The notes: generated from the letters alone by a model not told the origin. Numbered from the stretch's first letter, positions 48,638-61,713 are shown. The stretch: DNA of 64,000 nucleotides from Pseudoalteromonas prydzensis (GCF_001661495.1 NZ_BDDT01000003.1:1-64000), one strand, 5' to 3'. Numbers and translations: made by a program.

Positions 48638-49435
48638 ATGAAAAAATTAGTTTTGGCTGTGCTTGCCACTGCAGTATTAGCAGGGTGTAAAACATCACCC
48701 ACAGGACGCACGCAAATTGCACTTTATTCTGATCAAGAGATGAGCCAAATGGGTCAGCAAAGTTTTGCTGACATGAAAAAGAATCAAAAAATTAATAATG
48801 ATCCTGCTGTTAATACCTATGTAAAGTGCATTGCTGATGATGTTATTGCAGTTTTACCGCAACAATACGCACGCCAAGCTTGGGAAGTCGTTGTATTTGA
48901 AGAAGACTCTGCGAATGCATTTGCACTGCCGGGTGGCTACATTGGTGTACATACTGGCTTATTAAAAGTTGCTGAAAATCAAGATCAGCTTGCAACTGTA
49001 ATTGGCCACGAAGTAGGTCATGTTATTGCCGAACATTCAAATGAACGTGTGTCACAAAGCTCGCTGTTACAAACAGGTATGCAAGCGGGCAGTATGGCGC
49101 TTGAAATGGGGAATGTGCAGTACCGCAATGAAATCATGCAAGGGCTTGGTCTAGGTGCGCAGTACGGGGTGATTTTACCATTTAGCCGTTCACATGAATC
49201 TGAGGCTGATCAAGTAGGCTTAGATTTAATGGCGAAAGCGGGTTTCGATCCAACAGAATCAGTCACCCTTTGGCAGAATATGAGTAAAGCGGGCAGCAGC
49301 GGTACGCCTGAGTTTATGTCTACTCACCCTGCACCAGGTAATCGTATTAAAGAGTTACAAGCGAAGTTACCACAAGCATTGAATGAACAAAAAGCAGCGA
49401 ATGCAGCGGGTAAAAATCCACAGTGTAAGCTGTAG
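48638..49435 (+). CDS. M48 metalloprotease lipoprotein (LoiP/YggG-like)
   Basis: A 265-residue secreted peptidase. The signal MKKLVLAVLATAVLAGC gives a lipobox Cys, and the zinc site is HEVGHVIAEHS with the later Glu in SRSHESEADQVGLDLM. The family degrades damaged outer-membrane or periplasmic proteins; E. coli LoiP works with BepA. The ribosome site GAGGGAA precedes the ATG. It ends at a terminator shared with ald. Confidence 0.9.
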   Translation: MKKLVLAVLATAVLAGCKTSPTGRTQIALYSDQEMSQMGQQSFADMKKNQKINNDPAVNTYVKCIADDVIAVLPQQYARQAWEVVVFEEDSANAFALPGGYIGVHTGLLKVAENQDQLATVIGHEVGHVIAEHSNERVSQSSLLQTGMQAGSMALEMGNVQYRNEIMQGLGLGAQYGVILPFSRSHESEADQVGLDLMAKAGFDPTESVTLWQNMSKAGSSGTPEFMSTHPAPGNRIKELQAKLPQALNEQKAANAAGKNPQCKL

Positions 49436-49453
49436 TATTATTTTCTAAATGCA

Positions 49454-49490
49454 TAAAAAAAGCCTGTGAGCAAAAACTCACAGGCTTTTT
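49454..49490. terminator. Bidirectional terminator, M48 gene and ald
   Basis: AAAAAAAGCCTGTGAG / CTCACAGGCTTTTT with a six-base loop, between convergent genes. Confidence 0.9.
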
Positions 49491-49507
49491 AATTTCTTAA
49501 ATGCTAA

Positions 49508-50629
49508 TTACGAATTTTCAACAGCAGTACGTGGATCAACGTATGGCATGTTGAATGCTTCAGCAACTTCTTTATAAGTTACTTGACCTTTGATCACGTT
49601 AAGACCTTTAAGGAAGTTAGCGTCATCAAGTAATGCTTTCTTATAACCTTTGTTAGCAAGGTTAATGATGAAAGGCAATGTTGCATTGTTAAGTGCAAAC
49701 GTAGATGTACGTGGCACTGCACCTGGCATATTCGCAACACAGTAATGAACTACTTCATCAACGATGAAGGTAGGATCAGCATGTGTGGTTGCTTTAGAGG
49801 TTGCGATACAACCACCTTGGTCGATTGCTACGTCAACAATAGCAGAGCCAGGCTTCATCGCTTTAATGTGCTCAGCAGTTACTAGCTTAGGTGCAGCAGC
49901 ACCTGGAATAAGTACGCCACCAATCACAAGATCAGCTTCAAGCACATGCTTTTCAAGGGCATCAGCAGTTGAGTAAATCGCTTTAACTTTATTACCAAAC
50001 TGTGCGTCAAGTGCGCGTAGCACGTCGATGTTACGATCAAGTACCACAACATCAGCACCTAGGCCTACCGCCATTTGCGCTGCACTACGACCTACCATGC
50101 CGCCGCCGATCACAACGACTTTAGCTGGCTCAACACCTGGTACGCCACCTAATAACATGCCACGACCATGGTTAGACTTTTCAAGTGCTTGTGCGCCCGC
50201 TTGAATAGACATACGGCCAGCAACTTCACTCATAGGAGCAAGTAATGGTAAACCACCACGTGAGTCAGTCACCGTTTCGTAAGCAATACATACTGCGCCA
50301 CTTTTCACTAGGTCTTCAGTTTGTGGAAGATCGGGTGCAAGGTGTAAGTAAGTGAAAAGAATTTGATCTTCACGAAGCATTGCACGCTCAACAGCTTGCG
50401 GCTCTTTAACTTTTACAATCATCTCTGCTTTTGCAAAAACGTCAGCAGCGGTTGCTAAAATTTCTGCACCAGCAAGTGTGTAATCTTCGTTAGTAAAACC
50501 AATGCCCATACCAGCGTCAGTTTCAACAAAAACTTGGTGGCCGTGATTTACTAATTCACGAACACTCGCAGGAACCATACCTACACGGTATTCATGGTTT
50601 TTAATTTCTTTAGGTACACCGATAATCAT
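49508..50629 (-). CDS. ald: Alanine dehydrogenase
   Basis: This enzyme converts alanine to pyruvate and ammonia with NAD. The N-terminal [17 protein letters not shown] is characteristic, with the NAD-binding [17 protein letters not shown] and the catalytic region YLHLAPD. It has 373 residues, normal. An Lrp-type regulator gene is divergent 140 bases away, a common arrangement suggesting control by amino-acid supply. Confidence 0.95.
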   Translation of the reverse strand: MIIGVPKEIKNHEYRVGMVPASVRELVNHGHQVFVETDAGMGIGFTNEDYTLAGAEILATAADVFAKAEMIVKVKEPQAVERAMLREDQILFTYLHLAPDLPQTEDLVKSGAVCIAYETVTDSRGGLPLLAPMSEVAGRMSIQAGAQALEKSNHGRGMLLGGVPGVEPAKVVVIGGGMVGRSAAQMAVGLGADVVVLDRNIDVLRALDAQFGNKVKAIYSTADALEKHVLEADLVIGGVLIPGAAAPKLVTAEHIKAMKPGSAIVDVAIDQGGCIATSKATTHADPTFIVDEVVHYCVANMPGAVPRTSTFALNNATLPFIINLANKGYKKALLDDANFLKGLNVIKGQVTYKEVAEAFNMPYVDPRTAVENS

Positions 50630-50769
50630 AATTTCGCCTTGTTAGAACGGGATAAAATTTTTCACTATTATATTCATGGCAAGCCAGTGTGTCTCACCTT
50701 TTTTATTGGTCATGCTAGTGATATAATCTAAAAATATTATTTAAACAGTGTAAAAAACTAGTTGGCCTT

Positions 50770-51249
50770 ATGCATGAGTTATTAGACCGTATTGACCGTA
50801 AGATTTTGATGGAATTACAACACGATGGCCGTGTTTCAAATGTCGAACTGGCCCGACGAGTAGGTTTAAGTGCGACCCCCTGTTTAGAGCGTGTTAAAAA
50901 GCTTGAACGAGAAGGTTATATTGTAGGTTACAAAGCAGTGGTAGACCCTGCTAAACTTGGCCAAGGTCTGTCTGTGTATGTTGAAGTAACAATAACTAAA
51001 ACATCACCAGACGTATTTGATGAATTTAGCGCCGCAGTTAAAAAGCACGATGAAATTATAGAGTGCCATTTAGTGTCTGGTAATTTTGACTTTTTACTAA
51101 AAACCCGCGTAAACGATATGTCTGAGTATCGAGGCGTGTTAGGCGACATCCTACTAAAGTTGCCAAATGTAAGCGAAAGCCGTACTTATGTGGTAATGGA
51201 AGAAGTTAAAGGTGAGCAAGGGGTGATTATTCGCCCTTATATCGGGTGA
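50770..51249 (+). CDS. lrp: Leucine-responsive regulator Lrp
   Basis: A 159-residue Lrp/AsnC regulator. The helix-turn-helix is in VSNVELARRVGLSATPCLER and the RAM effector domain follows (VYVEVTITKTSP, HLVSGNFDFLLKTRV). Its length and sequence agree with true Lrp of Gammaproteobacteria. The ATG has no strong ribosome site. It is followed by ftsK, as in many relatives (lrp-ftsK-lolA-rarA-serS). Confidence 0.93.
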   Translation: MHELLDRIDRKILMELQHDGRVSNVELARRVGLSATPCLERVKKLEREGYIVGYKAVVDPAKLGQGLSVYVEVTITKTSPDVFDEFSAAVKKHDEIIECHLVSGNFDFLLKTRVNDMSEYRGVLGDILLKLPNVSESRTYVVMEEVKGEQGVIIRPYIG

Positions 51250-51435
51250 ATTATGCGCCATTTTCTAGTAACTACTTAAGTTGTATTATTGATACATGCC
51301 CGATTAATGAAAACCTGTTCATAATCAGGCCATGATGGTTAAGATAAAGTGCAACAAAAAGTATTTCCTGCTAAGGTATTCCATTGCTAAGAGATGAGTA
51401 CAAAGAAGTACAAAGAAAATGAGGAATAGCGAGTT

Positions 51436-53898
51436 ATGCGCCTAAACGGTGTACAAAGACTATTAGAAACCGGTTTGATAATAAGCACCTTTGCCGCCAT
51501 ATTTATTTTGTGTGCATTGATAAGCTTTGATCCCGCTGATCCTAGCTGGTCGCAAACAGGTTATGAGAGCGTAAGAAACATAACTGGGGCCGCTGGCGCG
51601 TGGATTGCCGATATTTTACTACTTACTTTTGGTTGGTTGGCTTATTTAGTGCCCGCTGCGATCCAAATCTTTGGTTATTTATTATTTAAGCAACCGCATA
51701 AAATTTTTCAACTTGATTATACAACCTTGTCGCTGCGCGTAATTGGCTTTGCTTTATTTATAACCTCAGCAACGGCCATCAGTAGTATTAATTTTGATGA
51801 TATTTATAATTTTTCATCGGGTGGGGTAGTTGGGGATGTAATAGCTTCAGCGATGATGCCAGCATTTAATTTTACTGGCACGTCTATTTTATTGCTGTGT
51901 TTCTTTTTTGCCGGTTTAACCTTGTTGACGGGTGTTTCTTGGGTACAGTTTGTCGACTTTATTGGCGATTGGATCATGCGTAGTTATCATTTTATTGCGG
52001 ATCATCTACAAGCATGGCTACAGCGTGAACGAGCAGCAAATACGCCGGTTGCTATTGAACAGCCCTCAATAGCAGAACCAAAAGCTAACAAAGAAACTTC
52101 GTCGATTCGCTTTACTGAAGCCAATACAGACACGACACCAGATTATCAAGACGCTCACCCAGCATTTGATGATTTAGACGATATCCTTGATCAAGAGATC
52201 AATTTTAGTGCTATTGATGATGAACCTATGGATACCGCAGCGGCCTTAAATGCACTGGATCAAAGTTATGTTGCTGAGCCTGAAAAACCGGTAACAACCG
52301 TGGTTTCTCCAGCGCGACCTATGCCGAAGCCAAAGAGCACTTATCAGCCACCACCAACAGCAAAAGAGAAGTTCGAGCAGTTATTAGAGGAAAAGCCGCC
52401 GAGCACCCCTCTGCCAACACTTGATTTACTGGATAGGCCAGACAAAGCGAAAAACCCAATTTCGCCGGAAGAGCTTGAAGCGGTGTCGAGGTTAGTTGAA
52501 ACTAAACTCCTTGATTTTAACGTGCAAGCTACGGTTGTTGCGGTTTATCCTGGGCCAGTTGTAACCCGTTTTGAGCTTGATTTAGCGCCGGGTATTAAAG
52601 TATCTAAAATTACCGGTCTGGCAAAAGATTTAGCCCGTTCGTTATCAGCGGTGAGTGTCCGTGTTGTTGAAGTTATTCCGGGTAAAACTTATGTTGGTAT
52701 CGAGTTACCTAACAAACATCGTGAGATCGTGCGTTTATCAGAAGTTATCGATGCACCTAAGTTTGAGCAAAATCCATCGCCACTGACGATGGTTTTAGGT
52801 AAAGATATAGCCGGTGAGCCAATCTGTGCCGACTTAGGTAAAATGCCGCATTTACTTGTGGCAGGTACTACAGGTTCTGGTAAGTCAGTGGGCGTTAATG
52901 TGATGATATTAAGCTTACTGTACAAATCAGGCCCTGATGATGTACGTATGATCATGATTGACCCGAAAATGTTGGAACTTTCTGTTTACGAAGGTATCCC
53001 ACATTTACTGTGTGAAGTGGTCACCGATATGAAAGAAGCCGCCAATGCGCTGCGTTGGTGTGTAGGTGAGATGGAACGCCGTTATAAGTTAATGTCGGCG
53101 TTAGGTGTGCGTAACTTAAAAGGTTACAACCAAAAAGTAATGGATGCTAAAGAAGCGGGTTACCCAATTTTTGATCCATTGTTTAAAGACACCGATGGTA
53201 TGAAAGAGGGCCCTGATGAGCTTGGCAAGCTGCCAAGCATCGTGGTGGTGATTGACGAATTTGCCGACATGATGATGATTGTTGGTAAAAAAGTTGAAGA
53301 GCTCATTGCCCGTATTGCGCAAAAAGCCCGAGCGGCAGGTATTCATTTGATCCTTGCAACACAGCGCCCATCGGTTGATGTAATTACTGGTTTAATTAAA
53401 GCGAATATCCCAACGCGGATGGCGTTTCAGGTTTCAAGTAAAATTGACTCGCGTACCATCTTAGACCAACAAGGCGCAGAAAACCTGTTAGGTATGGGTG
53501 ACATGCTTTATTTACCGCCGGGGACTAGTGTCCCAGTACGTGTACATGGCGCGTTTGTTGATGACCATGAAGTACATGCGGTGGTGAACGATTGGAAAGC
53601 CCGCGCTAAACCAAATTACATAGATGAGATTTTAAACGGTGACGCCACGGAAGATATTTTACTCCCAGGCGAAGCCAGTGAGAATGCGGATGAAGAATCA
53701 GATCCCTTGTATGATGAAGCCGTCTCATTTGTAATTGAAACTGGCAAGGTATCGGTTTCAAGTGTCCAGCGTAAGCTACGTGTAGGGTATAACCGTGCTG
53801 CACGTTTAGTGGAACAAATGGAAACGTCGGGTATTGTGAGCGCACCAGGTCATAATGGTGCCCGTGATGTATTAGTGCCCAATGGTGGAGCAAATTAA
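51436..53898 (+). CDS. ftsK: DNA translocase FtsK
   Basis: This septal DNA pump clears chromosome ends during division and activates XerCD at dif. There are four or five N-terminal membrane helices (about residues 12-185). A short Pro-rich linker follows (about 190-330, much shorter than in E. coli), then the motor with Walker [11 protein letters not shown] (about 475) and [15 protein letters not shown]. The C-terminal gamma winged helix reads [20 protein letters not shown]. It has 820 residues. lolA follows with no gap. Confidence 0.96.
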   Translation: MRLNGVQRLLETGLIISTFAAIFILCALISFDPADPSWSQTGYESVRNITGAAGAWIADILLLTFGWLAYLVPAAIQIFGYLLFKQPHKIFQLDYTTLSLRVIGFALFITSATAISSINFDDIYNFSSGGVVGDVIASAMMPAFNFTGTSILLLCFFFAGLTLLTGVSWVQFVDFIGDWIMRSYHFIADHLQAWLQRERAANTPVAIEQPSIAEPKANKETSSIRFTEANTDTTPDYQDAHPAFDDLDDILDQEINFSAIDDEPMDTAAALNALDQSYVAEPEKPVTTVVSPARPMPKPKSTYQPPPTAKEKFEQLLEEKPPSTPLPTLDLLDRPDKAKNPISPEELEAVSRLVETKLLDFNVQATVVAVYPGPVVTRFELDLAPGIKVSKITGLAKDLARSLSAVSVRVVEVIPGKTYVGIELPNKHREIVRLSEVIDAPKFEQNPSPLTMVLGKDIAGEPICADLGKMPHLLVAGTTGSGKSVGVNVMILSLLYKSGPDDVRMIMIDPKMLELSVYEGIPHLLCEVVTDMKEAANALRWCVGEMERRYKLMSALGVRNLKGYNQKVMDAKEAGYPIFDPLFKDTDGMKEGPDELGKLPSIVVVIDEFADMMMIVGKKVEELIARIAQKARAAGIHLILATQRPSVDVITGLIKANIPTRMAFQVSSKIDSRTILDQQGAENLLGMGDMLYLPPGTSVPVRVHGAFVDDHEVHAVVNDWKARAKPNYIDEILNGDATEDILLPGEASENADEESDPLYDEAVSFVIETGKVSVSSVQRKLRVGYNRAARLVEQMETSGIVSAPGHNGARDVLVPNGGAN

Positions 53899-54525
53899 AT
53901 GAAAAAAATTAACTATTTAGCCTTGGCGATCAGCTGCCTTTTATCAGCTTCTGTGTATGCAGACGATAGCCAAGCATTACAAGACAAACTTGCTGGATTA
54001 AAAAGCTTTCAAGCGCAATTCGAACAACAAGTGAATGACGACCAAGGTCAGTCAATTATGCAAGGCAAGGGCAATATTGCGCTCCAACAGCCAATGATGA
54101 TCCGTTGGCAACAAGCAAGCCCTGACGATACCTTATTTGTTTCAAATGGCGAAAAAACCTATTACTTTGACAGCTTTGCAGAACAAGTAACAATTATGAA
54201 TACTCACAGTTTGATTGACTCAACACCGTTTGTATTACTCACTTCTAAAGATCCTGCACAGTGGCAAAAGTATCAAGTAACAGCCACAGCGGCGGGTTTT
54301 AGTGTGACGCCAAATCAAGGTGTTGAAAGTCAAGTAGAGCAATTAGACATTGTATTTGCGAAAGATCAAACAGGTTTAGCGCAACTATTGGTAAAAGACA
54401 GCTCTGGGCAATCATCAACCTTTACCTTTAGCGATGCTAAAGTGAATGAAAGTTTAGCTCATTCAACCTTTGAATTTAATATTCCTGAAGGTGTTGAAAT
54501 AGACGACCAAAGCCAAGGTGAATAA
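53899..54525 (+). CDS. lolA: Outer-membrane lipoprotein carrier LolA
   Basis: A periplasmic chaperone that takes lipoproteins from LolCDE to LolB. The signal peptide is [21 protein letters not shown]. The mature part begins [20 protein letters not shown], the normal LolA opening, and contains [20 protein letters not shown]. It has 208 residues. The ATG abuts the ftsK stop, so translation is coupled. Confidence 0.94.
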   Translation: MKKINYLALAISCLLSASVYADDSQALQDKLAGLKSFQAQFEQQVNDDQGQSIMQGKGNIALQQPMMIRWQQASPDDTLFVSNGEKTYYFDSFAEQVTIMNTHSLIDSTPFVLLTSKDPAQWQKYQVTATAAGFSVTPNQGVESQVEQLDIVFAKDQTGLAQLLVKDSSGQSSTFTFSDAKVNESLAHSTFEFNIPEGVEIDDQSQGE

Positions 54526-54530
54526 TTACA

Positions 54531-55860
54531 GTGAGTAATTTAGGCTTTAATTTTAGCCCCGATGTGCGCCCACTTGCGGCGCGTATGCGACCAACCAGTT
54601 TAGATGAATATATTGGCCAGCAACACCTATTAAGCCAAGATAAACCACTCTATCAAGCTATTTTAGCAGGGCGATGCCATAGCCTTATTTTGTGGGGGCC
54701 GCCGGGTGTTGGCAAAACCACCTTAGCGCAAATTATTGCTAATCATGCCGATGCTGCGTTAATTCAAATGTCAGCAGTCACTGCTGGTATTAAAGACATT
54801 CGTGATGCAGTAAGCGAAGCCCGCAATAACTTGGAAGGTCGCGGACAGCGTACTTTGTTATTTGTTGACGAAGTACACCGCTTTAATAAATCGCAACAAG
54901 ATGCCTTTTTACCACATATTGAAGACGGCACCTTTATATTTGTCGGTGCCACCACTGAGAATCCCTCGTTTGCACTAAACAATGCGATTTTATCGCGAGC
55001 ACGAGTATATGTCCTTAAATCGCTGCAAGACACTGATTTGCATCTTGTTATTGAGCGAGCGCTTGCAAGCGATGATGAACTGAAAAATAAAACGGTGGTA
55101 CTTGCACAAAATGCTAAACAAGCGTTGTGCCAAGCCAGTGATGGCGATGCTCGTAAAGTGCTTAATTTACTTGAGCAGGCGATTGATTTAACCGTAGAGC
55201 AAAACGGCCAATACCTAGTTGATGAGCACGTACTCAGTCAAGTATTGCCAACGCATTTAGCCAAGTATGACAAAGGGGGGGATGAATTTTACGATTTGAT
55301 CTCAGCCTTTCATAAGTCAGTTCGAGGTAGCTCCCCAGATGGTGCTTTGTATTGGTATTGCAGAATTCTCGCCGGTGGCGGCGATCCGCTGTATGTTGCA
55401 AGGCGGTTACTCGCCATCGCCACTGAAGATATTGGTAATGCTGATCCGCGGGCGATGGAAGTGGCCCTCAATGCATGGGATATATTTCAGCGAGTTGGAC
55501 CAAGTGAAGGCGAACGGGCAATTGCACAAGCTACGATTTACCTAGCTAGCGCACCGAAAAGTAATGCTGTATATGCTGCATTTAATCAAGCCAAGCTGGA
55601 TGCGCAAAACGAGCCGAGCTATCCGGTGCCAGAGCATTTACGCAATGCCCCAACAAATTTGATGAAAGACTTAGGCTATGGTGCGCAGTATCGCTATGCC
55701 CACAATGAAGAAGGCGCCTTTGCCGCCGGTGAAAACTATTTCCCGGAGCAAATAGCTGATAAACAATATTACTTTCCAACGGAGCGTGGTTTAGAGCAAA
55801 AAATTAAACAAAAGCTCGACTACCTCAAAGAGCGCGATCAACACAGTGACATAAAACGCT

Positions 55861-55874
<14 letters not shown>
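54531..55874 (+). CDS. rarA: Replication-associated recombination protein RarA
   Basis: A clamp-loader-like AAA+ ATPase acting at stalled replication forks. Visible motifs are [19 protein letters not shown], Walker [10 protein letters not shown], Walker [13 protein letters not shown], sensor [11 protein letters not shown], and the C-terminal [20 protein letters not shown]. It has 447 residues. It starts with GTG five bases after lolA, and its end overlaps crcB by 14 bases. Confidence 0.95.
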
Positions 55875-57554
<1,680 letters not shown>

Positions 57555-57593
57555 AGTAATAGCTTTAAGTTTTAAGCCGTAAGTTATAAGAAA

Positions 57594-57626
57594 ATAAGCC
57601 GCTGTTTGTAACGAACAGCGGCTTTT
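57594..57626. terminator. serS terminator
   Basis: AAGCCGCTGTT / AACAGCGGCTTTT hairpin. Nearly the same hairpin recurs at 58527-58560, after the Nramp gene. Confidence 0.85.
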
Positions 57627-57643
57627 CAGTCTAAATTAATTCA

Positions 57644-58369
57644 TTAGTATTTAGCTAAAATGCTATCACGCTCACCAGTACTTATTATTTCTTGTAGGCC
57701 AAGCTCAAACTTTTTTTGTAAACGCATTGCATCAGGATGATTGCGAGAAAATGCTAAATAGATATCAGTGCCTTCATTTATAAAAGCGAGTTGCACTTCT
57801 TTTGGTAATACTTGTTGACGTTGCAGCAAATTAGCAACTTTAATGAAAATTAACGCACTATCTAAGCGGCCCATCATTAAGCGTTTCACATTTGCCGAAT
57901 CTGTATTTGCGTCTGCAATGGTAATTGCATTCTTAGCGATTAAATCTAAATGATGTTGTCCATACCCGTAGCCACGGACAACACCAACGGACTGGCCATT
58001 AAATTGCTCTCGATTAACAATTTCAAGTGGCTGCTCAGTGTTTTGATAGTAGGCTGAAAATGCCTCGTACAGTGGTGTATCACCGAGTAAATATTTTTGT
58101 TTTGTCACAGCATCAATAGGTACATTAAACCCTGCAACATAAGCGGCTGTATCAAGGTAATGCAGTACTCTGGCATAAGGATATACATGAAATTCTACTT
58201 CAATATTTTGTGTGGCAAATGCAGCTGTAATAATTTCGTTTGCTAGGCCTGTCCCATCGGCGTTTGCGTAGGGAGGCCACGAATCTTCAGCTGCAATAGT
58301 TATTTGTTCTGTCTCAGCCCACACAGTGAAAGTTGATAAAAGTAAAATCAACAAGGTAATTTTTAACAT
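57644..58369 (-). CDS. Periplasmic solute-binding protein, family 3-like
   Basis: A periplasmic binding protein of about 241 residues. The signal peptide is MLKITLLILLLSTFTVWA. The mature part opens with ITIAAEDSWPPYANADGTGL, typical of amino-acid-type (family 3) binding domains, and continues VEFHVYPYARVLHYL. No permease or ATPase is adjacent, so it may be a lone sensor or scavenger. A longer frame begins at 58441, but only the ATG at 58369 gives a clean signal peptide. Confidence 0.82.
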   Translation of the reverse strand: MLKITLLILLLSTFTVWAETEQITIAAEDSWPPYANADGTGLANEIITAAFATQNIEVEFHVYPYARVLHYLDTAAYVAGFNVPIDAVTKQKYLLGDTPLYEAFSAYYQNTEQPLEIVNREQFNGQSVGVVRGYGYGQHHLDLIAKNAITIADANTDSANVKRLMMGRLDSALIFIKVANLLQRQQVLPKEVQLAFINEGTDIYLAFSRNHPDAMRLQKKFELGLQEIISTGERDSILAKY

Positions 58370-58526
58370 TTTATTTGACGCATTTTGTCCTGATGTAGTT
58401 AAGTTTAGGCTTAATTCAAAATTTAACCAATTGAATGACAATTACTATTAATTATTAACCTATCCGTGGCATAGCAGGGAAGGTTGATGTTGGTTTGTGA
58501 TTAGTAAAGTCTGTGCGGGTAAATTA

Positions 58527-58560
58527 AAAAGCCGCTGTTGGTAATAAACAGCGGCTTTTG
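58527..58560 (-). terminator. Nramp gene terminator
   Basis: AAAAGCCGCTGTT / AACAGCGGCTTTT stem, ending in T residues on the minus strand through AATTAAAA. It is nearly identical to the serS terminator. Confidence 0.8.
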
Positions 58561-58577
58561 TGTTTTTAAAAGGCCAG

Positions 58578-59777
58578 TTAAAAAATCAAGCTAATCAACT
58601 TGTAGCTACTTAAGCCGAAAATGAGTAATAGCACCGGCAAGATCAATAGATTAACAATAATTGAGTTGGTGTAGTTGCCCATTACATATTTTTGATTGAC
58701 TAGCCATACAAGGTAAGTGGTCACAATCGGCAGTAATATGCCATTGGCGGCTTGGGCAAAGATGATCACGGCAACAGGGTCTAAGCCAAGTGATGCAACT
58801 GCAGCACCAAATACTAAAATAACAATGGCGACTAGTTTGAAACGGCTATTGTTCATGTCATTAGACCAGCCAAGCATGCCACATACGGCGTATGCACCAG
58901 CAAGTGGCGCAGTGATAGCACTGGTTAGCCCCGCGGTAAATAAGCCAATCGCAAAAAAATAATGTGCGGCATTGCCTAGTAATGGCTCTAACTGTACCGC
59001 CATATTGGCAGCGCTGATTTTTCCGACCTCTGTGCCGTAAAAAGCGACTGAAGCAGTGGATAAAATAGCAAGCGTTATAACGCCGCCCAGTGTGACGGAT
59101 ATACCCGTATCTAAATTAGTGTGTTTGATGAGCTTACGTTGATCAATGTTCTCGTTGTGTTGCGCGGCGAGTATACCTGAGTGTAAAAATAAGTTGTAAG
59201 GCACAATAGTGGTACCCACTAAGGCTAATACTGTCGTTGCAGAGCCTTCAGGTATACTTGGTATAAAGCCCGCAAGTACTTGAGCCATAGGTGGTGCAGC
59301 CATCACTAAGGTAGAGATAAACACTAAACTCATCAACAGTACTAAAAAGATAAGTGCGGTTTCTACCACTTTATGTTTGCCGCTATAAAGTAATAGGGCG
59401 CTGAAAATAGCGATTAAGGGTGTCCAAAGTTGCGCTTCTACTTGAGGGAATATTTCAATTAATCCCAGTGTAGCGCCACTTAGGTTGCCGGCTTCATAAG
59501 CGGCACTGCCAACGCCAATAGCACTGATCACTAAGAAGGCGGCGAGAGGTTTAAATAATGGGTGTTGTATATGGGTGCGAAGTGCTTGGGCAAGATCTTG
59601 ACCCGTAACTACACCAAGGCGGGCAGCCATTGATTGCAATAATATAGTCGCTATTACTGAAAACAGTAATGTCCAGATCAGTGTAAAACCAAAATTGGCA
59701 CCTGCAATACTGGCGGTGGTAATAGTCCCTGGGCCAATAAAGGCAGCAGTAACAAGTAGGCCTGGTCCTAGTCGCAT
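58578..59777 (-). CDS. Nramp-family divalent metal transporter
   Basis: A 399-residue, about 11-helix proton-coupled Mn/Fe transporter. The first helix holds FIGPGTITTASIAGANFG; classical MntH has DPGN here, and this protein has GPGT, so the usual metal-binding Asp and Asn are absent. A later helix carries NLFLHSGI where MntH has NxxLHS. These changes resemble non-canonical (Nramp-related) members, some of which carry Mg or Al rather than Mn. The specificity is therefore uncertain. Confidence 0.82.
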   Translation of the reverse strand: MRLGPGLLVTAAFIGPGTITTASIAGANFGFTLIWTLLFSVIATILLQSMAARLGVVTGQDLAQALRTHIQHPLFKPLAAFLVISAIGVGSAAYEAGNLSGATLGLIEIFPQVEAQLWTPLIAIFSALLLYSGKHKVVETALIFLVLLMSLVFISTLVMAAPPMAQVLAGFIPSIPEGSATTVLALVGTTIVPYNLFLHSGILAAQHNENIDQRKLIKHTNLDTGISVTLGGVITLAILSTASVAFYGTEVGKISAANMAVQLEPLLGNAAHYFFAIGLFTAGLTSAITAPLAGAYAVCGMLGWSNDMNNSRFKLVAIVILVFGAAVASLGLDPVAVIIFAQAANGILLPIVTTYLVWLVNQKYVMGNYTNSIIVNLLILPVLLLIFGLSSYKLISLIF

Positions 59778-60164
59778 GAGTAACCTTAGAGTTTGTTTAA
59801 CGTTGGTAACTGTGTTCAGCTACTTGGCTTGATATTTTTTATCAATAAGTTACAGCATACAAGTTAAATTATATTGTTAAAAGAACTAAAGTTAAGCCAT
59901 GCAATTCACCCAATAGATAAAGCTCACTGGTCTATTTTTTAGCGAAATGAGTCGCCAATATTTACTGTTTTTATCATTGATATAACGAAAAGTAATGAAA
60001 GTTAAGACTTCTGTATAATGGTGTATGGCATTAATTATGGTACTTTACGTCAACTTTTTGATATCACTTTGTTAACAGTAAACTAAAAATAAAAACTAAA
60101 GCTGACTACTGGAATACAAGCCATCAAAGAACACAAAATTTAAAATTAAAACAGGACGTATCGT
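59778..60164. other. Divergent intergenic region, Nramp and nhaD
   Basis: About 390 A/T-rich bases. A good TATAAT stands at 60014-60019 but with no clear -35 at the right distance. No RNA gene or known riboswitch is recognised. Confidence 0.4.
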
Positions 60165-61601
60165 GTGAAAAACTTACTATCAGGCTTTAACCTATTTAGT
60201 CTAGTACTTTTACTATTTTGCTCCCCAACGTGGGCAGCTGATGGGCAGTTAAATTTAACGACCTCAACAGTGGGTTTGATCTGTATAGCGATTTTTTGTC
60301 TCGCTTATGCAGTGGTAATGCTCGAAGAGAAGCTGCATTTACGAAAATCAAAACCGGTGTTGGTTGCGGCTGGACTTATTTGGATTTTAATTGGTGCATA
60401 TTATGTAAACAATGATATGCCAGACATTACCGAAACTGCATTTAGGCATAACTTACTCGAATTTGCCGAGCTAATGCTGTTTTTACTGGTGGCGATGACC
60501 TATATCAATGCATTAGAAGAGCGTAGGGTATTTGATGCGCTGCGTGCTTGGATGATCCGTAAAGGCTTTAATTATAAAAATTTATTTTGGATCACAGGCT
60601 TCTTAGCGTTCTTTATATCCCCGATTGCAGATAACTTAACCACCGCACTTTTAATGTGTGCTGTAGTAATGAAGGTAGCAGAAGGTGATGAACCGTTTAT
60701 TAATCTTAGTTGTATAAATATTGTTATTGCTGCCAATGCCGGTGGAGCATTTAGCCCATTTGGCGATATTACCACCTTAATGGTTTGGCAGGCTGGTTTA
60801 GTCCACTTTAATGAGTTTTTAGTTTTATTTTTACCCTCGCTAGTTAATTATCTCGTCCCTGCGACCATCATGAGTTTTTACGTAGCTGATAAGCAACCCA
60901 CGGCCCAATACGAAGATGTAGAGCTTAAACGCGGTGCAATCAGAATTTTAGTGTTGTTTTTACTGACTATAGGCACGGCAGTAGCGAGTCATAGTTTTTT
61001 ACATTTACCGCCTGTGCTTGGCATGATGATGGGGTTGGGGTATTTACAGTTTTTTGGTTATTTTTTAAGAATGACTTTACCAGGATCACTCGCTCGAAAA
61101 AGAGCGCACGCGGAGCAACTAGGTGATAATGACCGTTTAGCTAAGCTTGGCAGTGTTGTACCTTTTGATGTGTTTAGTAAAGTGTCGCGTGCCGAGTGGG
61201 ATACCTTATTATTCTTCTACGGCATTGTAATGTGTGTAGGCGGCCTTGGCTTTTTAGGTTATTTAAATTTAATGTCTGAGATGCTTTACGGCAGTTGGTC
61301 GGCGACAACGGCCAATATATTCCTAGGGGTTATTTCGGCGGTTATCGATAACATCCCCGTGATGTTTGCAGTGCTGTCTATGCAACCGGATATGTCACAC
61401 GGGCAATGGTTATTAATCACCTTAACAGCGGGGGTCGGCGGTAGTTTATTGTCAATTGGCTCTGCTGCCGGCGTGGCATTAATGGGGCAAGCCCGCGGTT
61501 ATTATACTTTCTTTGGCCATTTAAAGTGGACGCCAGTTATTGCGCTTGGCTATGGCGCAAGTATCATGGTTCATTTATGGCTAAACGTTGATCTTTTCTA
61601 A
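60165..61601 (+). CDS. nhaD: Na+/H+ antiporter NhaD
   Basis: A 478-residue antiporter of the ion-transporter superfamily. It has a signal-like first segment (NLFSLVLLLFCSPTWA) and about 12 helices. The conserved segments are SPIADNLTTALLMCAVVMKV, NAGGAFSPFGDITTLMVWQ and ISAVIDNIPVMFAVLSM. It expels sodium and is common in marine Vibrio and Pseudoalteromonas. It starts at GTG with an AGGACG ribosome site. Monocistronic. Confidence 0.93.
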   Translation: MKNLLSGFNLFSLVLLLFCSPTWAADGQLNLTTSTVGLICIAIFCLAYAVVMLEEKLHLRKSKPVLVAAGLIWILIGAYYVNNDMPDITETAFRHNLLEFAELMLFLLVAMTYINALEERRVFDALRAWMIRKGFNYKNLFWITGFLAFFISPIADNLTTALLMCAVVMKVAEGDEPFINLSCINIVIAANAGGAFSPFGDITTLMVWQAGLVHFNEFLVLFLPSLVNYLVPATIMSFYVADKQPTAQYEDVELKRGAIRILVLFLLTIGTAVASHSFLHLPPVLGMMMGLGYLQFFGYFLRMTLPGSLARKRAHAEQLGDNDRLAKLGSVVPFDVFSKVSRAEWDTLLFFYGIVMCVGGLGFLGYLNLMSEMLYGSWSATTANIFLGVISAVIDNIPVMFAVLSMQPDMSHGQWLLITLTAGVGGSLLSIGSAAGVALMGQARGYYTFFGHLKWTPVIALGYGASIMVHLWLNVDLF

Positions 61602-61626
61602 TAACGAGAAAATACTGAATAGCAAA

Positions 61627-61662
61627 ATTAAAAGCGAACACGTTGATACCTGTTCGCTTTTT
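61627..61662 (+). terminator. nhaD terminator
   Basis: AAAAGCGAACA / TGTTCGCTTTTTC hairpin about 30 bases after the stop codon. Confidence 0.85.
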
Positions 61663-61713
61663 CTTTATGTGGATCGTTAAATTTTGTGAGTCAATTTAAG
61701 CCAACAATATTAT

